From Stenopsyche tienmushanensis (Eukaryota; Arthropoda; Insecta; Trichoptera; Stenopsychidae): 64,000 nt of DNA. The notes under the pieces were generated by a model. That model saw nothing but the letters and a program-made list of their open reading frames with translations. It searched no databases and was not told where the DNA came from. The stretch covers positions 930,001-994,000 of the forward strand of contig WACJ01000524.1 in NCBI GenBank assembly GCA_008973525.1. Reading direction: 5' to 3'. The position numbers and the translations under genes were made by a program. Positions 48,311-60,989 of the stretch are shown in pieces; within the stretch, counting starts at the first letter, position 1; each line of letters begins with the position of its first letter.

Positions 48311-50287
48311 GCTACGTTCCGTTTCAAATATATTTATTCGAATCAATCCATTCAAAAATCAACCCTTATTGTTCAAAATATAGGAAATCTTATTAAATAA
48401 CTCAAATTTGTATACATATTTCCAATTGAATTATATCATGAGCCTAAGCTGTCAAATATATAAATGTAACAGATTCCAACTAGATTTTCATCTCCATAAA
48501 ACAAGAATCCCAATTTCAACTGTGATATATATTCTAAAAAGTCTACAAATAGTATTCTTGATGAAATTTCAAAATAAAAAATAGATTCAATATTACTATG
48601 GCCAGAGATGAAACATAGCTTCACAATTATCTTTGCAAAAAATATAAGACGCAATTATTAAAATGTTAGACACAGAAAAGCAAAATTAACATCATTTATT
48701 ATTGTTCATTCAAAATCATAGATCACAGACGATCTTAGCCTTAATATAATGCAAGAAAAATAAATTTTGTGCAAATTAATTGGTTTGAAGTAAATAAAAA
48801 TGTATACGGATATCTGACTGGATTGACATTTATAGAGGAAATTGTATAAATAACATGCAAACCAAAGAAATGATCAAAGCTTCCGACGTTTTTTTTAAGA
48901 GCAAAGTGCTTGATATTTAACTGGATAGGTCATGCGATATAATAAATGTATAAAATATGAACACAATAGAACATTGTCATAATGACAAGAAGCAACTCGA
49001 ATTGAATCATGTCCTATCAGATAGACTTTACTTAGCATTGAGATATTCAACGGTTGAACTGATGTTTTCTTATTAAAAAAAAGCATAGCTCATATAAAAC
49101 ATCATACAATGAGTTCGTAATTTCGTGAATCACAATTTGATCTTATGATTGGTGATATATTAAAAAATCTTTATTAGAGACTCAAATTAATACGGGCAAT
49201 TCCCTATCCTTTAATATCTTCCAACATGCAAAATGATCTCTGATTATTTGGTTGAGTACATCTCGCAGAATACTATATACTATGCTGATAGGATTAACCG
49301 CAATTCGCAAATTTTCTAAGAAATGCTCATGTGGATTCCGAATCACTAGCAGTGCTTTAGTTCCCTATTCTTCTCCCCACTCGTGAGGACCGACATATTG
49401 GTTTACTTGAAAATCAATAATGCCATCCGGCTCCTGAAGGAACAAGCACGAAAAGTAGAGGTGTTTCATATTTTATACGGAAAATTGACAAAATATTGTA
49501 TTGATTTCAAAATAAGAATTCAATGAGGATCTTTAAGATGGTTTGATGCGCGCATTCAAATATTTTATAATGACAGGAAAATCAGTATTCTGATAATATT
49601 GATTGTAAAAATGTGTTATTTATAAATTTATGCTGTTACATCTATTTCATTCATAATAACTGTACGACTCATTTAAAAATACAAGTAAGCAGGAAAATCG
49701 TTACATTATTGTGGTAATGCCTAAATTTCTTATCATGATTCGATTCTTCTGGATGGGTATTTCAAAAGTTCAACAGCTGTCAATGTCGTCGATTGTGGTA
49801 AATTTTATTTATCATAATAACAAATATGTTATTAATATACTAGTACGTAATCTTCGAAATTTGAAAGAGCATTTGATAGCAGATATTACGAGGAAATAGT
49901 TCTGTATTAAAGATTAAACTATATATCAGTGGCTGACTCAATAAAGATACTATAAATTTGACATTATTCCTCTGTAATCATAATTTTTATGTCATTGAAA
50001 ACTTGCCTGGGTAAAAATGAGTATCACATAGACGATATTAGATGAAAGCTTCTCGTCATTTAAAAGAGAATTTAGGCTTCTTATGTCACAATAGAATGAA
50101 TTGACACGATTCTTTATCTGATCAAAAACATACATCATGATTGGAATTTAACCCTGATATCAATTTTTTTTTCATTTACAGATTTACAGACTTAACTCCA
50201 TATTTTGACTACAACTTATATTGTTTAAAATTAACCCTTTTAAAATAAAGAATCCATTTAATATTTAAATATAAATTATATATTCTA
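48311..50287. other. Intergenic, upstream of Lim3, no gene seen
   Basis: AT-rich. The frame 49711-49899 and others are short and unrecognised. Confidence 0.4.
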
Positions 50288-51126
50288 AACCAGTGTTTCC
50301 CAACCATTTTACACCTGCAGACCGGTAAAAAAGGGGAAAAAATTGCGGACCACTAATACTGAAATAATTTAACATTCATGTAACATTTTTAAATCTTAAA
50401 TTGTGACAGATGGACATAACTAACAAATAAATATATAACAGTCTGATACATTAAAATTGAATCAAAAAAGTTTTTTTTCCCAACAAATTAATGAGAAACC
50501 TGCTATTGCATCTTTGTGCGATTCGATTTTATTGAGGACACGGACGAACATGCTTTTTCACATGAACAGGTTGTTGAAAATGACATTAATACATTTATAA
50601 CTCTACAGCTTAAAGATAGATATTCATCTTCCACTGATATCCAAAACTGAGGCTATGTTAATGTTTCGTGTCTGGATATCAGAGTGGCATCCAAACACAA
50701 CTCTATTAAATATTATTTTTCTCAGCTTGTAAGAGTTTATGAAATGAAGTCCTCCATGAAGGAATTATTAATACAAAGATTTCCTTTACGAGGATCCTCA
50801 TTTTCAAGATAATAGTGATGAAATTTATTACCAATGCCAGCGATTAAATTTCTTGCAAAAGTGGAAACATTTCCAAATCATCTTCTTAGTTAATGTCATT
50901 AAGTAGAATAAATATGTCCGTCATATATGCGAGTTTACTCATCTATTTCTCATTCAAAAAATGTTCTAGTGGAGCCGAGCTGGACCGTTTTGGAGTTAAT
51001 CATTTAGCCGAGTATCATCCCTTTTTTGCAAAATATTTCCTTTAAGAAGGAAACTGATTGAGTTTCTTGAAATTTGGCAGACTATTTGGGGCCCGGCGGA
51101 AAGTCTCTGCGGCCTAGCACCGGGAA
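50288..51126 (-). mobile_element. hAT (ZBED/SCAND3-like) element, transposase 3' part
   Basis: The end CAGTGTTTCCCAACC at 50291, followed by TGCAGACCGGTAAAAA and GCGGACCACTA, is typical of this hAT group. Near 51090-51120, GGGGCCCGGCGGAAAGTCTC and CTGCGGCCTAGCACCGGG form the other subterminal part. In the interior the minus strand reads ISVEDEYLSLSCRVINVLMS then FSTTCSCEKACSSVSSIKSN, the hAT dimerisation domain (usual core 'PFSTTYLCE..FS....IK'). Stops and frameshifts are frequent, so it is dead. Confidence 0.7.
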
Positions 51127-51189
51127 TAAATTATTATGTTAATGAATTAAACATATAGAGCACTTAATTAATCGAACATCAAATATTAA

Positions 51190-51262
51190 AGAATTGGATT
51201 AATTTTTAGACTTTTATTATAAAGGCTTGGGTTTCAAACCCAGATTGAAAAAAACTTTCAAT
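51190..51262 (+). repeat. SINE family 2 fragment
   Basis: ACTTTTATTATAAAGGCTTG then GGTTTCAAACCCAGATTG shows a box-B-like element (GGTTTCAAACC) and the shared downstream CAGATTG. Box A is weak. Confidence 0.4.
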
Positions 51263-52867
51263 CATAATTAGAACATCATTCAAAAAATACAATTTCGCAA
51301 TTAACCCATAGGCCACCTTAAAATAACCTTGCCCTTATTTAAAAAAACATGCTAAAAGTGGGAATATATGACACGTACACGACATTCAAAATATCAGATT
51401 TTACTATATGACTTCTGGTTTTATATATATTACCATATGATCTTAGAAATCCATCATCTCAAATAAAGACCATAGAAAAATTTTCCATCGATCAGAAATT
51501 GTTAATATACACTACAACGTACAAGTTTCATAATAAACATATTAAAAGATGAAATCAAAGTTTCAGAGATAGAAATGTTTGCATGTTCTTATAAATAAAA
51601 AGAATAATCAATCATTCCGTTTAGCTTCTTTTTAATTAGTTTACTAGAATTTCCTAGAAATGAAGAGTTTCCTACTGTTTTATATGTTTATATGGAGTAC
51701 GTTGGATATAAATTTAGATGAAATAAAGTTGCAATAATATTATTATTTTGAAATCGTTTCCCTGAATATTGATTGCAAAGCAAATACTTATTAGTGAATC
51801 TGTTCAGCTAAATACAACATCTAAATAGCTATTTTTCTTAATTCTTAACTAAACCCAAAGCTTATTCATTTCATCTTGTACTCGATAGTTCAAATGTATA
51901 CATTAAACAGGTTCCAGTCTTTTCACGTCACATTCTCGATTAATATATTTCAACGACATACTCGATTAATATGAACAAATAAAAGTTTACGATAACATCA
52001 CGATGGCATACAAAGCGAACGCTGAAATTGTCTCATTTTGAATATTACTTCTAATGTAAACACTTTGACCCCCTTTGTCCCTTTTATGTCTGGGCACAAA
52101 AGTATGCTTTGACTCCATATTTTTAATCACAAAAACACACAAGGCACTCTGTTTATCAGATAAAGAATTACATGTCCGTCGTACGGCACAAGACTCGTTA
52201 CAAATAATAACAGTAATTCCGCAAAAGCACTTCAATTAGTGTGTCCGCACGGGCGGCGCGTGGCCTGGGGGCGGCCGTAGGGGTGACTGGAAGAGAAAGG
52301 ACAGAATAAGCCCTCTACGGGGAAGAAAGAGCAAAATAAGATTTTAATGGCTTCGTGATCATATGTCGCATACAAAAGATAATCCTGCTTTATCGTGTAT
52401 TCTACGGCATAATTTCATCTCGCAATTTTTAGAGTAGAAATTAAACTATTTTTTCATTGTACTTTAAAGGGAATCTGAGATATTAAAATGGTATGAATAT
52501 AATACTTCCATTTAATTCAGTTTCATTCATAGTGCTTAACGCATATTTTAATTTATTCTATGTATCTAGTTACCAAGTATCAATATTCAATAGATATGTA
52601 TCAATATTCTTATTATTAAGTTCAAATTTAGATTGTTTCTGAAAACTAGAGATCCCCATGATTAATATTTCCGAATGTAAATCTCGAGATAGGTTTATTC
52701 TGATTTTCTGGTTCATATAAAACTAAATACTGGGATAAATAGTGGTTTGTTTAAGCCGCCTATGAATATCTTATTTGCAATAATTTGATATAAAAATAAT
52801 TATAATTACTATCAAATACTCCCCTTCCTAAATTCACCTATTTTAACACTTTTTTGGGATTATTGCC
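51263..52867. other. Intergenic, one short GC-rich patch
   Basis: Mostly AT-rich and featureless. At 52235-52330 a short, very GC-rich patch has, on the minus strand, a textbook acceptor (TCCTTTCTCTTCCAG) followed by an open stretch, TPTAAPRPRAARADTLIE, to a stop. It might be an alternative upstream exon of a minus-strand gene such as Lim3; unproven. Confidence 0.3.
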
Positions 52868-52990
52868 AAGTATTTTGACGTATATATGTTTTTATAAATG
52901 TGACCGCCTGTCTTATCTATTGTAGATTTGAACCCAAGATGATTGAGTTACAAATCCGACCGCTTAATCGTGGGATTACCTGCAGGTACA
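52868..52990 (-). repeat. SINE family 1, copy 3
   Basis: In reverse complement: AGGTAATCCCACGATTAAGC then GGTCGGATTTGTAACTCAATC, box-B-like GGGTTCAAATC, and the body GGCGGTCACATTTATAAAAA. The arrangement is the same as at 29776 and 45288. Confidence 0.6.
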
Positions 52991-53017
52991 ATAAGTATAA
53001 GTAAGTAAAAGGATCAA

Positions 53018-53092
53018 GTGTTGGCTTAGTGATTAAAAGCCTGAACTATTGTTATGAAAGATCTGGTTCAAATCCAGATTATAAAAATAATT
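53018..53092 (+). repeat. SINE family 2, best-preserved head
   Basis: TTGGCTTAGTGATTAAAAGC matches box A, and GGTTCAAATCC about 30 bases later matches box B of tRNA-type Pol III promoters. The 3' flank has CAGATTATAAAA. No foldable acceptor stem is present, so it is not a working tRNA gene. Confidence 0.5.
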
Positions 53093-54561
53093 TTTCACCA
53101 CACCACCTTGGGAGATCAGCAATATGGATTTTTCTCATCTATTGTCTCAATACAAGTTTACCCTAATTTTCTGAATCTAAAAAAGTAAATACTAAGGTGA
53201 TTCATAATTTTTCATTATTTTATTCCATTTTACTTGTTGCTGTAGGCCAAATTCTAACCTGAACAGAATCACGTTTTTTTATTTATTGACGGACTTCTTT
53301 TTCAACTAAGAACGTCTGTTTTGTTGGTTCGCAGACAACTAGTATGTAGATCATGACAATATTCGGGAGGAACTCTTCTACATGCGATCCCATATTACAA
53401 TATCTTTGCCATTTCAATTTGTATTTTTTTCTAACAGCCATTTGAGACTAACGAATGATAGTACTAATCAGTAATACTTATTTTGACTGTATGTTTAAGA
53501 GCTGTTTTAGTTTAACACTCAATCAGCTATATTTTAATCAATAAAGACACTTTCCAAACGATACAATATTTCAGAATAAATAGTTTATTATATCCTTTTT
53601 GATACCTAAAGCTGATAAGGCTTAATCCATCTCAGTTCAGGATTGCTTCCTGACAAGGTGTGATATTTACAGATCGCAACCAAGTATTCCTAAGAGGGTT
53701 GAAACTAGGAATGGATGTTATCCATTGAAGGGTGCACGATGTCAGGTGGTGGTCGCGTGTCATCCATTTGTCTTTTGAATGCGCCCCAGAACGTGCCACA
53801 TTGCTGCAACTCTCCTGCATTAAAACTGCAGCGTTTGCACTCTTCAAATAGTAAATAGTAAACCTCGAACCGGCATGGATTGTGTTTTCCACTACGTGAC
53901 TTGTTTTATTAAAGCATTTAGATCACTTGCAAAAATGGATTTCGTAATGCATTCGAATGGTATATTGTTGACAGGGTTGATTTTCATAAAGAGTATACCA
54001 ACGCCATTGTTTAAAAGCGTGCACGCATCAGTAGTGTTTGCTTGATTTATAGCGTGTTAAACTAAAATCTTGTACATTTATTAAATGCTAAAAATACATG
54101 CAACAGCTTGATTGAAATGTCGAAGATATTGAGATTATGTAAATTATAGTATGCTCACTAAAAACGATAGTGGCTGATTTGTATTTATAGAGCCTTTTTT
54201 GACTAAATATGTTTGGTTTGAATAAAGCAGTTTAATTTTATTTGGTACAATGGTACTGGATAACTTTCAATGAGAACCAAATTTCAGTTTTAGCGAAACT
54301 AATAAGAATAAAAAATTTATTGGATTAAAGCTGTTGATAAAGTGTTATTAATACAGAATTATAGTACCAAACATGCAAGGAATACATTAAGCATCCTTGT
54401 AAGTAATAAGTTTATGATAATGATATATTTAGATTAAATGCAAATTTTATAAACATAGGTAATTAAAATAAGAAGGAAAAAATAATATTATATGCAAGAA
54501 AACAATTGTGTTTATGGATTGCTTAATTCATACCTAAATTATAATATGCTCATAAATTATA
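53093..54561. other. Intergenic with two unassigned open frames
   Basis: On the minus strand near 53440 an ATG frame reads MAVRKKYKLKWQRYCNMGSH and stops after about 52 codons with AATAAA overlapping the stop. At 53632-53892 the minus strand is open for 86 codons without an ATG start (SNVARSGAHSKDKWMTRDHH within). Neither was recognised. They may be old mobile-element pieces. Confidence 0.25.
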
Positions 54562-55455
54562 TTAGATTGTCCCATAAGTTTCTTTCGCAAATGAACACAG
54601 ATCTAATCATAGCCATTGTTGAAGAAAACCCACGATATACTGTTCGCGAAATAGCTAACAAGTTAGAAACTCCACGAACATCTGTCCATAATTATTGGGC
54701 TACATCAATCGTTCAGATGTGTGGCTTCCTCATGAATTGACTGACTCAAATAAACTTCAGCGTATTTCAACATGCGATCTTCTTCTTCAACGACATAATA
54801 GCCAACCTTTCTTTAAGAGACATGCCACTGGGGATGAAAGATGGATACTCTATGAGAATATCCAACGTAAACGTTCTTGAACCAAGGATACAGAAGCTTT
54901 AACTGTAGCTAAACCTGGCCTATATCCAAAACAAGTTTTGCTATGCATTTGGTGGGACTGGAAGGGGGTAGTTTATTAAGAGCTTCTTCAGCAAGGCGAA
55001 AAGATCAATTCAACAAAATATTGTTTCCTACTAGATAATCTAAAGGATGCAATTGGCAGAAAATGGCCAGAATTAGCGAACAGACGAGACGTGTTTTTCA
55101 TCACGATAACGCCAGGCCTCGTGTATCTTTGCTCGTCAGAAATAAATTATTATCATTTGACTGGGATGTTTTACCTCATCCTCCATACTCTCCGGATATT
55201 GCCCCTTCAGATGAAAAATTATTTACGTGGTAAAGACTTTAATTCAAAAAATGATATAAAAATGTACCTTGATCAATATTTTGCCAAAAAACCTGGGAAA
55301 TTTTGGCAAGAAGGCATTATGAAGCTTCCGGAGAGATGGATAAAGGTAATAGAACAGAATTAATAATATATTATTCGATACATTTTTATGTAATACAAAT
55401 TATTGTTTATTTTATTCTTAATATGAAAACGAAAGAAACTTATGGGACACCCTAA
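54562..55455 (+). mobile_element. Mariner family M1, both TIRs
   Basis: TIRs TTAGATTGTCCCATAAG (54562) and, inverted, TTAGGGTGTCCCATAAG (ending 55455) have TA on both sides. Pieces in order are MNTDLIIAIVEENPRYTVRE, GDERWILYEN, IWWDWKGVVY, then a shifted frame with FHHDNARPRVSLL and HPPYSPDIAPSD, then LPERWIKVIEQN. An internal deletion and several frameshifts and stops make it inactive. Confidence 0.88.
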
Positions 55456-55479
55456 TAGAATTTATGAAATTTGAACCTA

Positions 55480-56440
55480 GCATCTAATACATAGGTTCTC
55501 AACTTATGGGTTGCGATCCCGAATTGGGTTGCTACGGGTTTTCTGTGGGATCGCCAACTTGCAATTTTTATTTTAATAAGAAAAAAAAAACGTAAATATT
55601 CGGAAGAATATCTTAAATTTGACTCAACTAACTTGACTAATAATAGAATAAAGAAGCTGCAATTGGGCAAAGTTGTTCTCTAATCATGAATGTATGAAAC
55701 CTTAAAAACTCAAACGTCACGTAGAGACGAAGCATTCGGAACACACAGTATTTGGAGTTTTTTCTATACTAGTTGCAAACATTAAAGACTTGATCGAACA
55801 GAATGTTTTAGCAAGCGAGCTCTGCATTAGTGCAAATTTCATATCGCATTAGAAATTGCCAAACAAAATATACCTGACACAATTGGAGAAAAGCTCATCA
55901 AAGCACGTTGAAGATGGTGAAATTAGTTCTTAGGGATTCCAGTAAAGAAAAGATACAACGAATATCTCTGTCTAATAAAACTATTCAGCAACGTATATTT
56001 TAAAACTGTCCATAGACATTAAAGAGCTGATTTTTAATGAAATTGAGATTTCACCATTTTTTCACACGTTTTATTTTCAAGTTGATAAATTATCAGACGT
56101 AAGCTCGTGTGTTCAGTTGCTTGTCTTCGTGAAATATATTCATTCAGATGATATTAAAGAAGAGTTCTTATTTTGTAGTGGACCTGAAACTACAAAAAGT
56201 GAAGATATTATGGAGAAAATAAATACGTTATTTGAGATTGGAGGATTATCGCGGAAAAATAGTGTGTTAAAAATAGTGTGTTATTTCAAAAGATAAACCA
56301 CTATTAAGATGAGTGAGAATTTGAATTGAAATGTAATTAACTACATGAAATTATATCTGCACTTATCGAGACTCTATCTGAACGCTTGTTATTGCGAGTA
56401 ATAATCTATTTCATGGATGTTTGTATATAATATTATTCAG
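55480..56440 (+). mobile_element. hAT ZBED/SCAND3-like transposase N-terminal part
   Basis: It starts with the terminal-like GGTTCTCAACTTATGGGTTG and CGATCCCGAATTGGGT. The plus strand then reads KRKYSEEYLKFDSTN, FHIALEIAKQNIPDTIGEKL, and SSCVQLLVFVKYIHSDDIKE followed by EFLFCSGPETTKSEDIMEK. This is the order in ZBED/SCAND3-type hAT proteins (BED-side leader, then the RNase-H-like core start). The zinc-finger Cys/His and the catalytic end are lost; stops are common. Confidence 0.72.
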
Positions 56441-56817
56441 GCAGGTCATAATCTTAAATTAAATTGCTTTCTACAATGTAATATTATCTCAAGTTTGGGA
56501 TTTTTTTTTGTTAAATTATATAAATCAGTAAAAACGAATGTTTTTTATTTGATTGTTCAGAATTGAACATTTATTTTTTGGTGTCGTATAAATGTACAGC
56601 CTGCAATTTGATAAGGAAATTATCAAATTTACCAGCTATTTTATCACTTTCAGATATGCATTTTTACACGCATATATTGAATGTCGTTATTATGCAATGG
56701 TACAAGGTCTTCATCTTAGCTTAAAATCATTCGTATGAAAAAATCCTTCGTATCGGGATACATAAACTTATGAATGCTGATTGCTCTATTTTTTTTAGAT
56801 GTGGATTTTAGTAACCC

Positions 56818-56948
56818 TTTTTATAAGACTATTGCCAACCATTCTCATATGGGTTTTCATATTGAATATATGTTTTTAAAACGTGATCGCCAGCCACACC
56901 TGTAGATTTCCGACCACTTTCAACGCGGGACTATCTACAGGTCCATTT
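56818..56948 (-). repeat. SINE family 1, copy 4
   Basis: In reverse complement: CCTGTAGATAGTCCCGCGTT, a degraded box B, then AGGTGTGGCTGGCGATCACG, the poly-A-rich body and AATAGTCTTATAAAA. It matches copies 1-3 in body and order. Confidence 0.55.
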
Positions 56949-58594
56949 CTAATTTAATTATTTTTCGCCTTTGAATTTCCTCAATTTCCTTCGATTGAAA
57001 TAACAATGATGATTCCACAATTGAACTCTACGTACATATGCTTTAAAACAATCATCAACTGATACATTTGTTCGATTGCAAGAACAGTAAAGATTGTGGG
57101 GGAAACGCTCAAAATAACTTACGACCAAGGTTTCCATTCAAATTCGCCAAGCTCGCAATAAAAAACGCAAGCGTCAACTGAAGTCTTAAAAGCCTCATTA
57201 TTCCGTGACCGTTTTGTTTCCATTCGCAATCGGCCTTTAAAAGGTAATAAAATTGCGATTCGAATAACAGACATGGGGCCGACGAGTGTTTCTCAAATGT
57301 TGGTCAGCATAGCAAATCAACACTGCTGCTCCTGGACCATTGTTTGAGTATTAACATCAGCAGTGGTCCGTTACGAAGAATTTCAATTATGGGCATCAAA
57401 TTTTAACACTCGCATAACAATAGCGCACTGAAATAAGCCTGACACATTTTGAAATGTGGAAGTATTTAATGCAATCCAGAAACGTAATAGTATCATTAAA
57501 ATTAATCTATTATATTATACGAAGTCTTCATTATATATACTGTGATAACAGTACCTTCATTTTTATTTTTCTTCTTATGACTTTTCTAGGGAGATTGTTT
57601 TAGAGAAATAAACAGCAACTTCTCTAGAATTAGATTGTAAGTTGATGAATTAAACTGTGCAAAATTTGAAACAAAACAATAATAATCGATTTCTTTGAAA
57701 GCATTTACATGTTCCAATTTCTGCATATTAAAGATGATACTTTAAATAGTCCATAAAGCTAAAATTTCACAGATAAGCAAAATATAATGCAAAACACTTC
57801 AAATATACAAAATCGAATATAGGAATCGAGAATTTTTTTGCCTATTCATCTTTTCTTGTTATCACAATAGTAATTTTATGGTTACTCCATAAATAATTTT
57901 GCTATTATATAATATCAAATTTCAACAATCCATTTAATATTCACTAGCATTTATAAAAAAAACGTCCAATCGTATTTTTAAATATCCACTCGAAGGGATA
58001 ATAATTAAATCTGCAATATTTACTTAAATTCTATTGAAAATGCAATTTTCTCGCTAATTCTATCAACAAGCCGTAACGGCACGAACGATATTTAATAATT
58101 TCGCGCCCATGCGTTCCATTCGATGATGATGCCTGTTTGCCTTGATTTTTCAACGATAAGTAGCGGCCTGATTGTCGATATAAATAATCATAAAAAATAT
58201 TCAGATTTTTATTAACAATCACGTCTTCAGTGGAACTGATCGATTACACAATCGACAGGTCTAATTTGAAGTAAGTTTCGAGTCAAGGATGTATATAATT
58301 TGTGTGGGAAAATTTGTCATATTGAATAAACGCAATATGCACGTTATTGCTCAAAGTCAATCTATTGTATATGAAATACGTCCTATTTTGGGTTTGAACA
58401 ATAAAATATTCCCATTGTCAAATCCATCTTCTTTTGCCGCATTAGACAAATTAATCATGATCGCAAAACGTATCATAATATATATTTTAAAATACTTAAA
58501 TATATCATATTCAATGATTTAGTACTCAAAAGCATATTTTATTTTGATAATGCTGTTTTTCACATGAGAAATCATCAATCATCTTGGGTTTGAT
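56949..58594. other. Intergenic, no gene seen
   Basis: A moderately GC-richer segment occurs at 57080-57370 without a usable open frame. The rest is AT-rich. Confidence 0.35.
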
Positions 58595-58685
58595 TTCTAT
58601 TGGAAGTGTGGCTGGTGATCACATTTTAAAATATATTTATACGCCATGATAATAGTTCCATAAAAGGAATTACTAAAAGGACACC
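58595..58685 (+). repeat. SINE family 1, 3' fragment
   Basis: AGTGTGGCTGGTGATCACAT then TTTAAAATATAT and AATAGTTCCATAAAAGGA match the body of copies 2 and 4. The tRNA-like head is missing or reduced. Confidence 0.5.
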
Positions 58686-58794
58686 TCAAATATTTGTGGT
58701 TGTGTAATAAATTCCTCGCGTTTTTTCTTATAAGATTTATTGAATAAAACTAATAAGTATAACTATAAATTAACCAATCAGTTCTCCATAATTA

Positions 58795-59505
58795 TTAGGA
58801 TGTCCCATAAGTTTCTTTCGTTTTTATATTAAGAAGAAAATAAACAATAATTTGTATTACATCAAAATGTCATCGAATAATATATTATTCATTCTATTCT
58901 ATTACCTTTATCCATCTCTCCGGAAGCCTCATAATGCTTTCTTGCCAAAATTTCCCAGGTTTTTTGGTAAAATATTGATCAAGGTACATTTTTATATCAT
59001 TTTTTGAATTAAATTTTTTACCATGTAAATAAGTTTTCAATGAAATAAATAAATAATAATCTGAAGGGACAATGTCCGGAGAGTATGGAGGATGAGGTAA
59101 AACATCCCAGTCAAATGATAATAATTTATTTCTGACGAGCAAAGACACATGAGGCCTGGCGTTATCGTGATGAAAAACAACGTCTCGTCTGTTTGCTAAT
59201 TCTGGCCGTTCTCTGTCAATTGCATCCTTTAGATTGTCTAGTTGGAAACAATATAGTGTTGAATTGATCTTTTCGCCTTGCTGAAGAAGCTCTTAATAAA
59301 CTACCCCCTTCCAGTCCCACCAAATGCATAGCAAAACTTTTTTTTGGATATAGGCCAGGTTTAGCTACAGTTAAAGCTTCTGTACCCTTGGTCCAAGACC
59401 GTTTACGTTGGATATTCTCATAGAGTATCCAACTTTCATCTCCAGTAACAAGCCACTTCAAAAAAGATTGGCTATTATGTCATTGGAGAAGAAGATCGCA
59501 TGTTG
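58795..59505 (-). mobile_element. Mariner family M1, truncated copy
   Basis: The right TIR (TTAGGATGTCCCATAAG) is at 58795 next to TA. The minus strand reads GDESWILYENIQRKRSWTKG, then a frameshift, then FHHDNARPHVSLLVRNK, HPPYSPDIVPSDYYLF and LPERWIKVIE. All three catalytic Asp codons are present, although in broken frames. The 5' TIR and N-terminus are replaced at about 59505 by another mariner piece. Confidence 0.85.
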
Positions 59506-59770
59506 GCGTAAGGTCCAAAGAGAATTACAAATGTGATAAAACATCCCATTCAGAATGATTCAGAGAATTCTGGACGATGTTTGAGGTGTGTGTGGGCGCG
59601 CATTGTTGAAAAGAAAGATGACTTGGTCACGTCGATTGGTCCTTTTCTGCTAAATTGCATCGTTCACGCGATGAAGTTCCATGTAAATCATTGTCTTTTT
59701 GGGGATCTTCCTTGATTCTCGGTTTTAATGTGTCCTAGTGCCATCCACTCTTTTACCATATCTCATACCC
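59506..59770 (-). mobile_element. Fragment of a different mariner
   Basis: The minus strand, with shifts, reads KTENQGRSPKRQ, NRRDQVIFLFNNARPHTPQT and SEWDVL-like remnants. FNNARPH stands where mariner transposases have HDNARPH, so the second catalytic Asp is Asn here. It directly abuts the truncated M1 copy. Confidence 0.5.
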
Positions 59771-60276
59771 GGTGATAATTATGTATAATAATAGTTTTAA
59801 ATATTTAGCAGTAAATTCTCAGAACTTAAATTACGTTTAAGTCTTAATATTGATCAAATACAGTAAAACCTTATGTCTTTATTTTATTTGCTTAGCATTT
59901 TTTCTTTATTTATTTATAAATTTTACTACTCAATATACGTTTTTTGGATGATTCATCGATTTTGAAATACACAATGATCATCGTCAATCGTTAAATATTT
60001 TCAAAAATTCATATAATACAGTTATATTGAATTCATAGACGTAATGATTTTAAATAGTAGAAAATCTAACGATTTTCATATAGGAAGCATAGATTGCATA
60101 TTTTTTTCTAAATACCCGTTAATTAGTCATTTTCCCATTGAATAGTCGCCGAGTTTCTTTGTCGAAGCAATCGAGCATGAATGACATTGGCATTGATATT
60201 CGTACAATAAAACCAGTATTTTTTTCCATCGCGGAAATCAAAGATTCGTTGAACTAAAAACTAGTATTTGTAATAA

Positions 60277-60600
60277 ATGTTATGTTCGTCACGCGTAGAG
60301 AATAAATCGAGTTTTTGCCATCATTCCGCTGGACATTTTTGTCGATACCTCGATCGTCAGGTACGCGATATTTATAGACATCCTGGATTTTTTGTCCTGC
60401 GTAATGCAGGGGTGCCCCGGAGGTGGAGAAGCCTCACAGACGCAGGCGCAAAGGGGTGCTTTGGTACTCTCAAGCCTCACCCCTTGACTCATCCTGATAT
60501 CCTCTCCCCGGGACTTGCAGGACTTCTGGCGCGTGCCGAGTGCAGCTGCTGCACAAATGCCGTATACCGCACTCAAAATTACACATTTATTGCTTTTTGA
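60277..60600. other. GC-richer patch, open on both strands
   Basis: The plus strand is open from ATG 60277 (MLCSSRVENKSSFCHHSAGH), with a strong donor-like CAG|GTACGC at 60361 and an acceptor-like CTTGCAG near 60520. The minus strand is open for 95 codons over the same bases. Composition suggests an exon or regulatory island, but neither protein was recognised. Confidence 0.25.
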
Positions 60601-60989
60601 TTAATGCATTCTGATAAACCCTTACTAAAATTCGAAATAAATTGTTGTAAACACGATTGTATCACGTAACGAGCTTTCAATTACGCCATATTTCAATTGA
60701 TTTGGAAGTCTGAACCAACTAGTTAACGCAGCCTCAATCACTTGAACATTATATTTTTTAATATATCATCAATTATTTCAATACCACTCTTAGTATTACA
60801 TATGAAAATGCGAAAGAGAGAATGCGAAAAAATGATTTAAGCTCTGTGACCACCGATGCTTGTATTCTAAAAGCTCAAAACTCATATTCATCAGATCTAA
60901 ATTTCATAGACTCCTTCATTTGGAGTCTTTTTAGAATAAACGCTAATTTCAAAGAACCACGTTCGTGTATAGCTTATTATATTTCATCA

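Noticed and set aside
53018..53092. Possible tRNA gene
   Set aside because: Boxes A and B are present, but no paired acceptor stem or normal anticodon arm can be drawn; a SINE head fits better.
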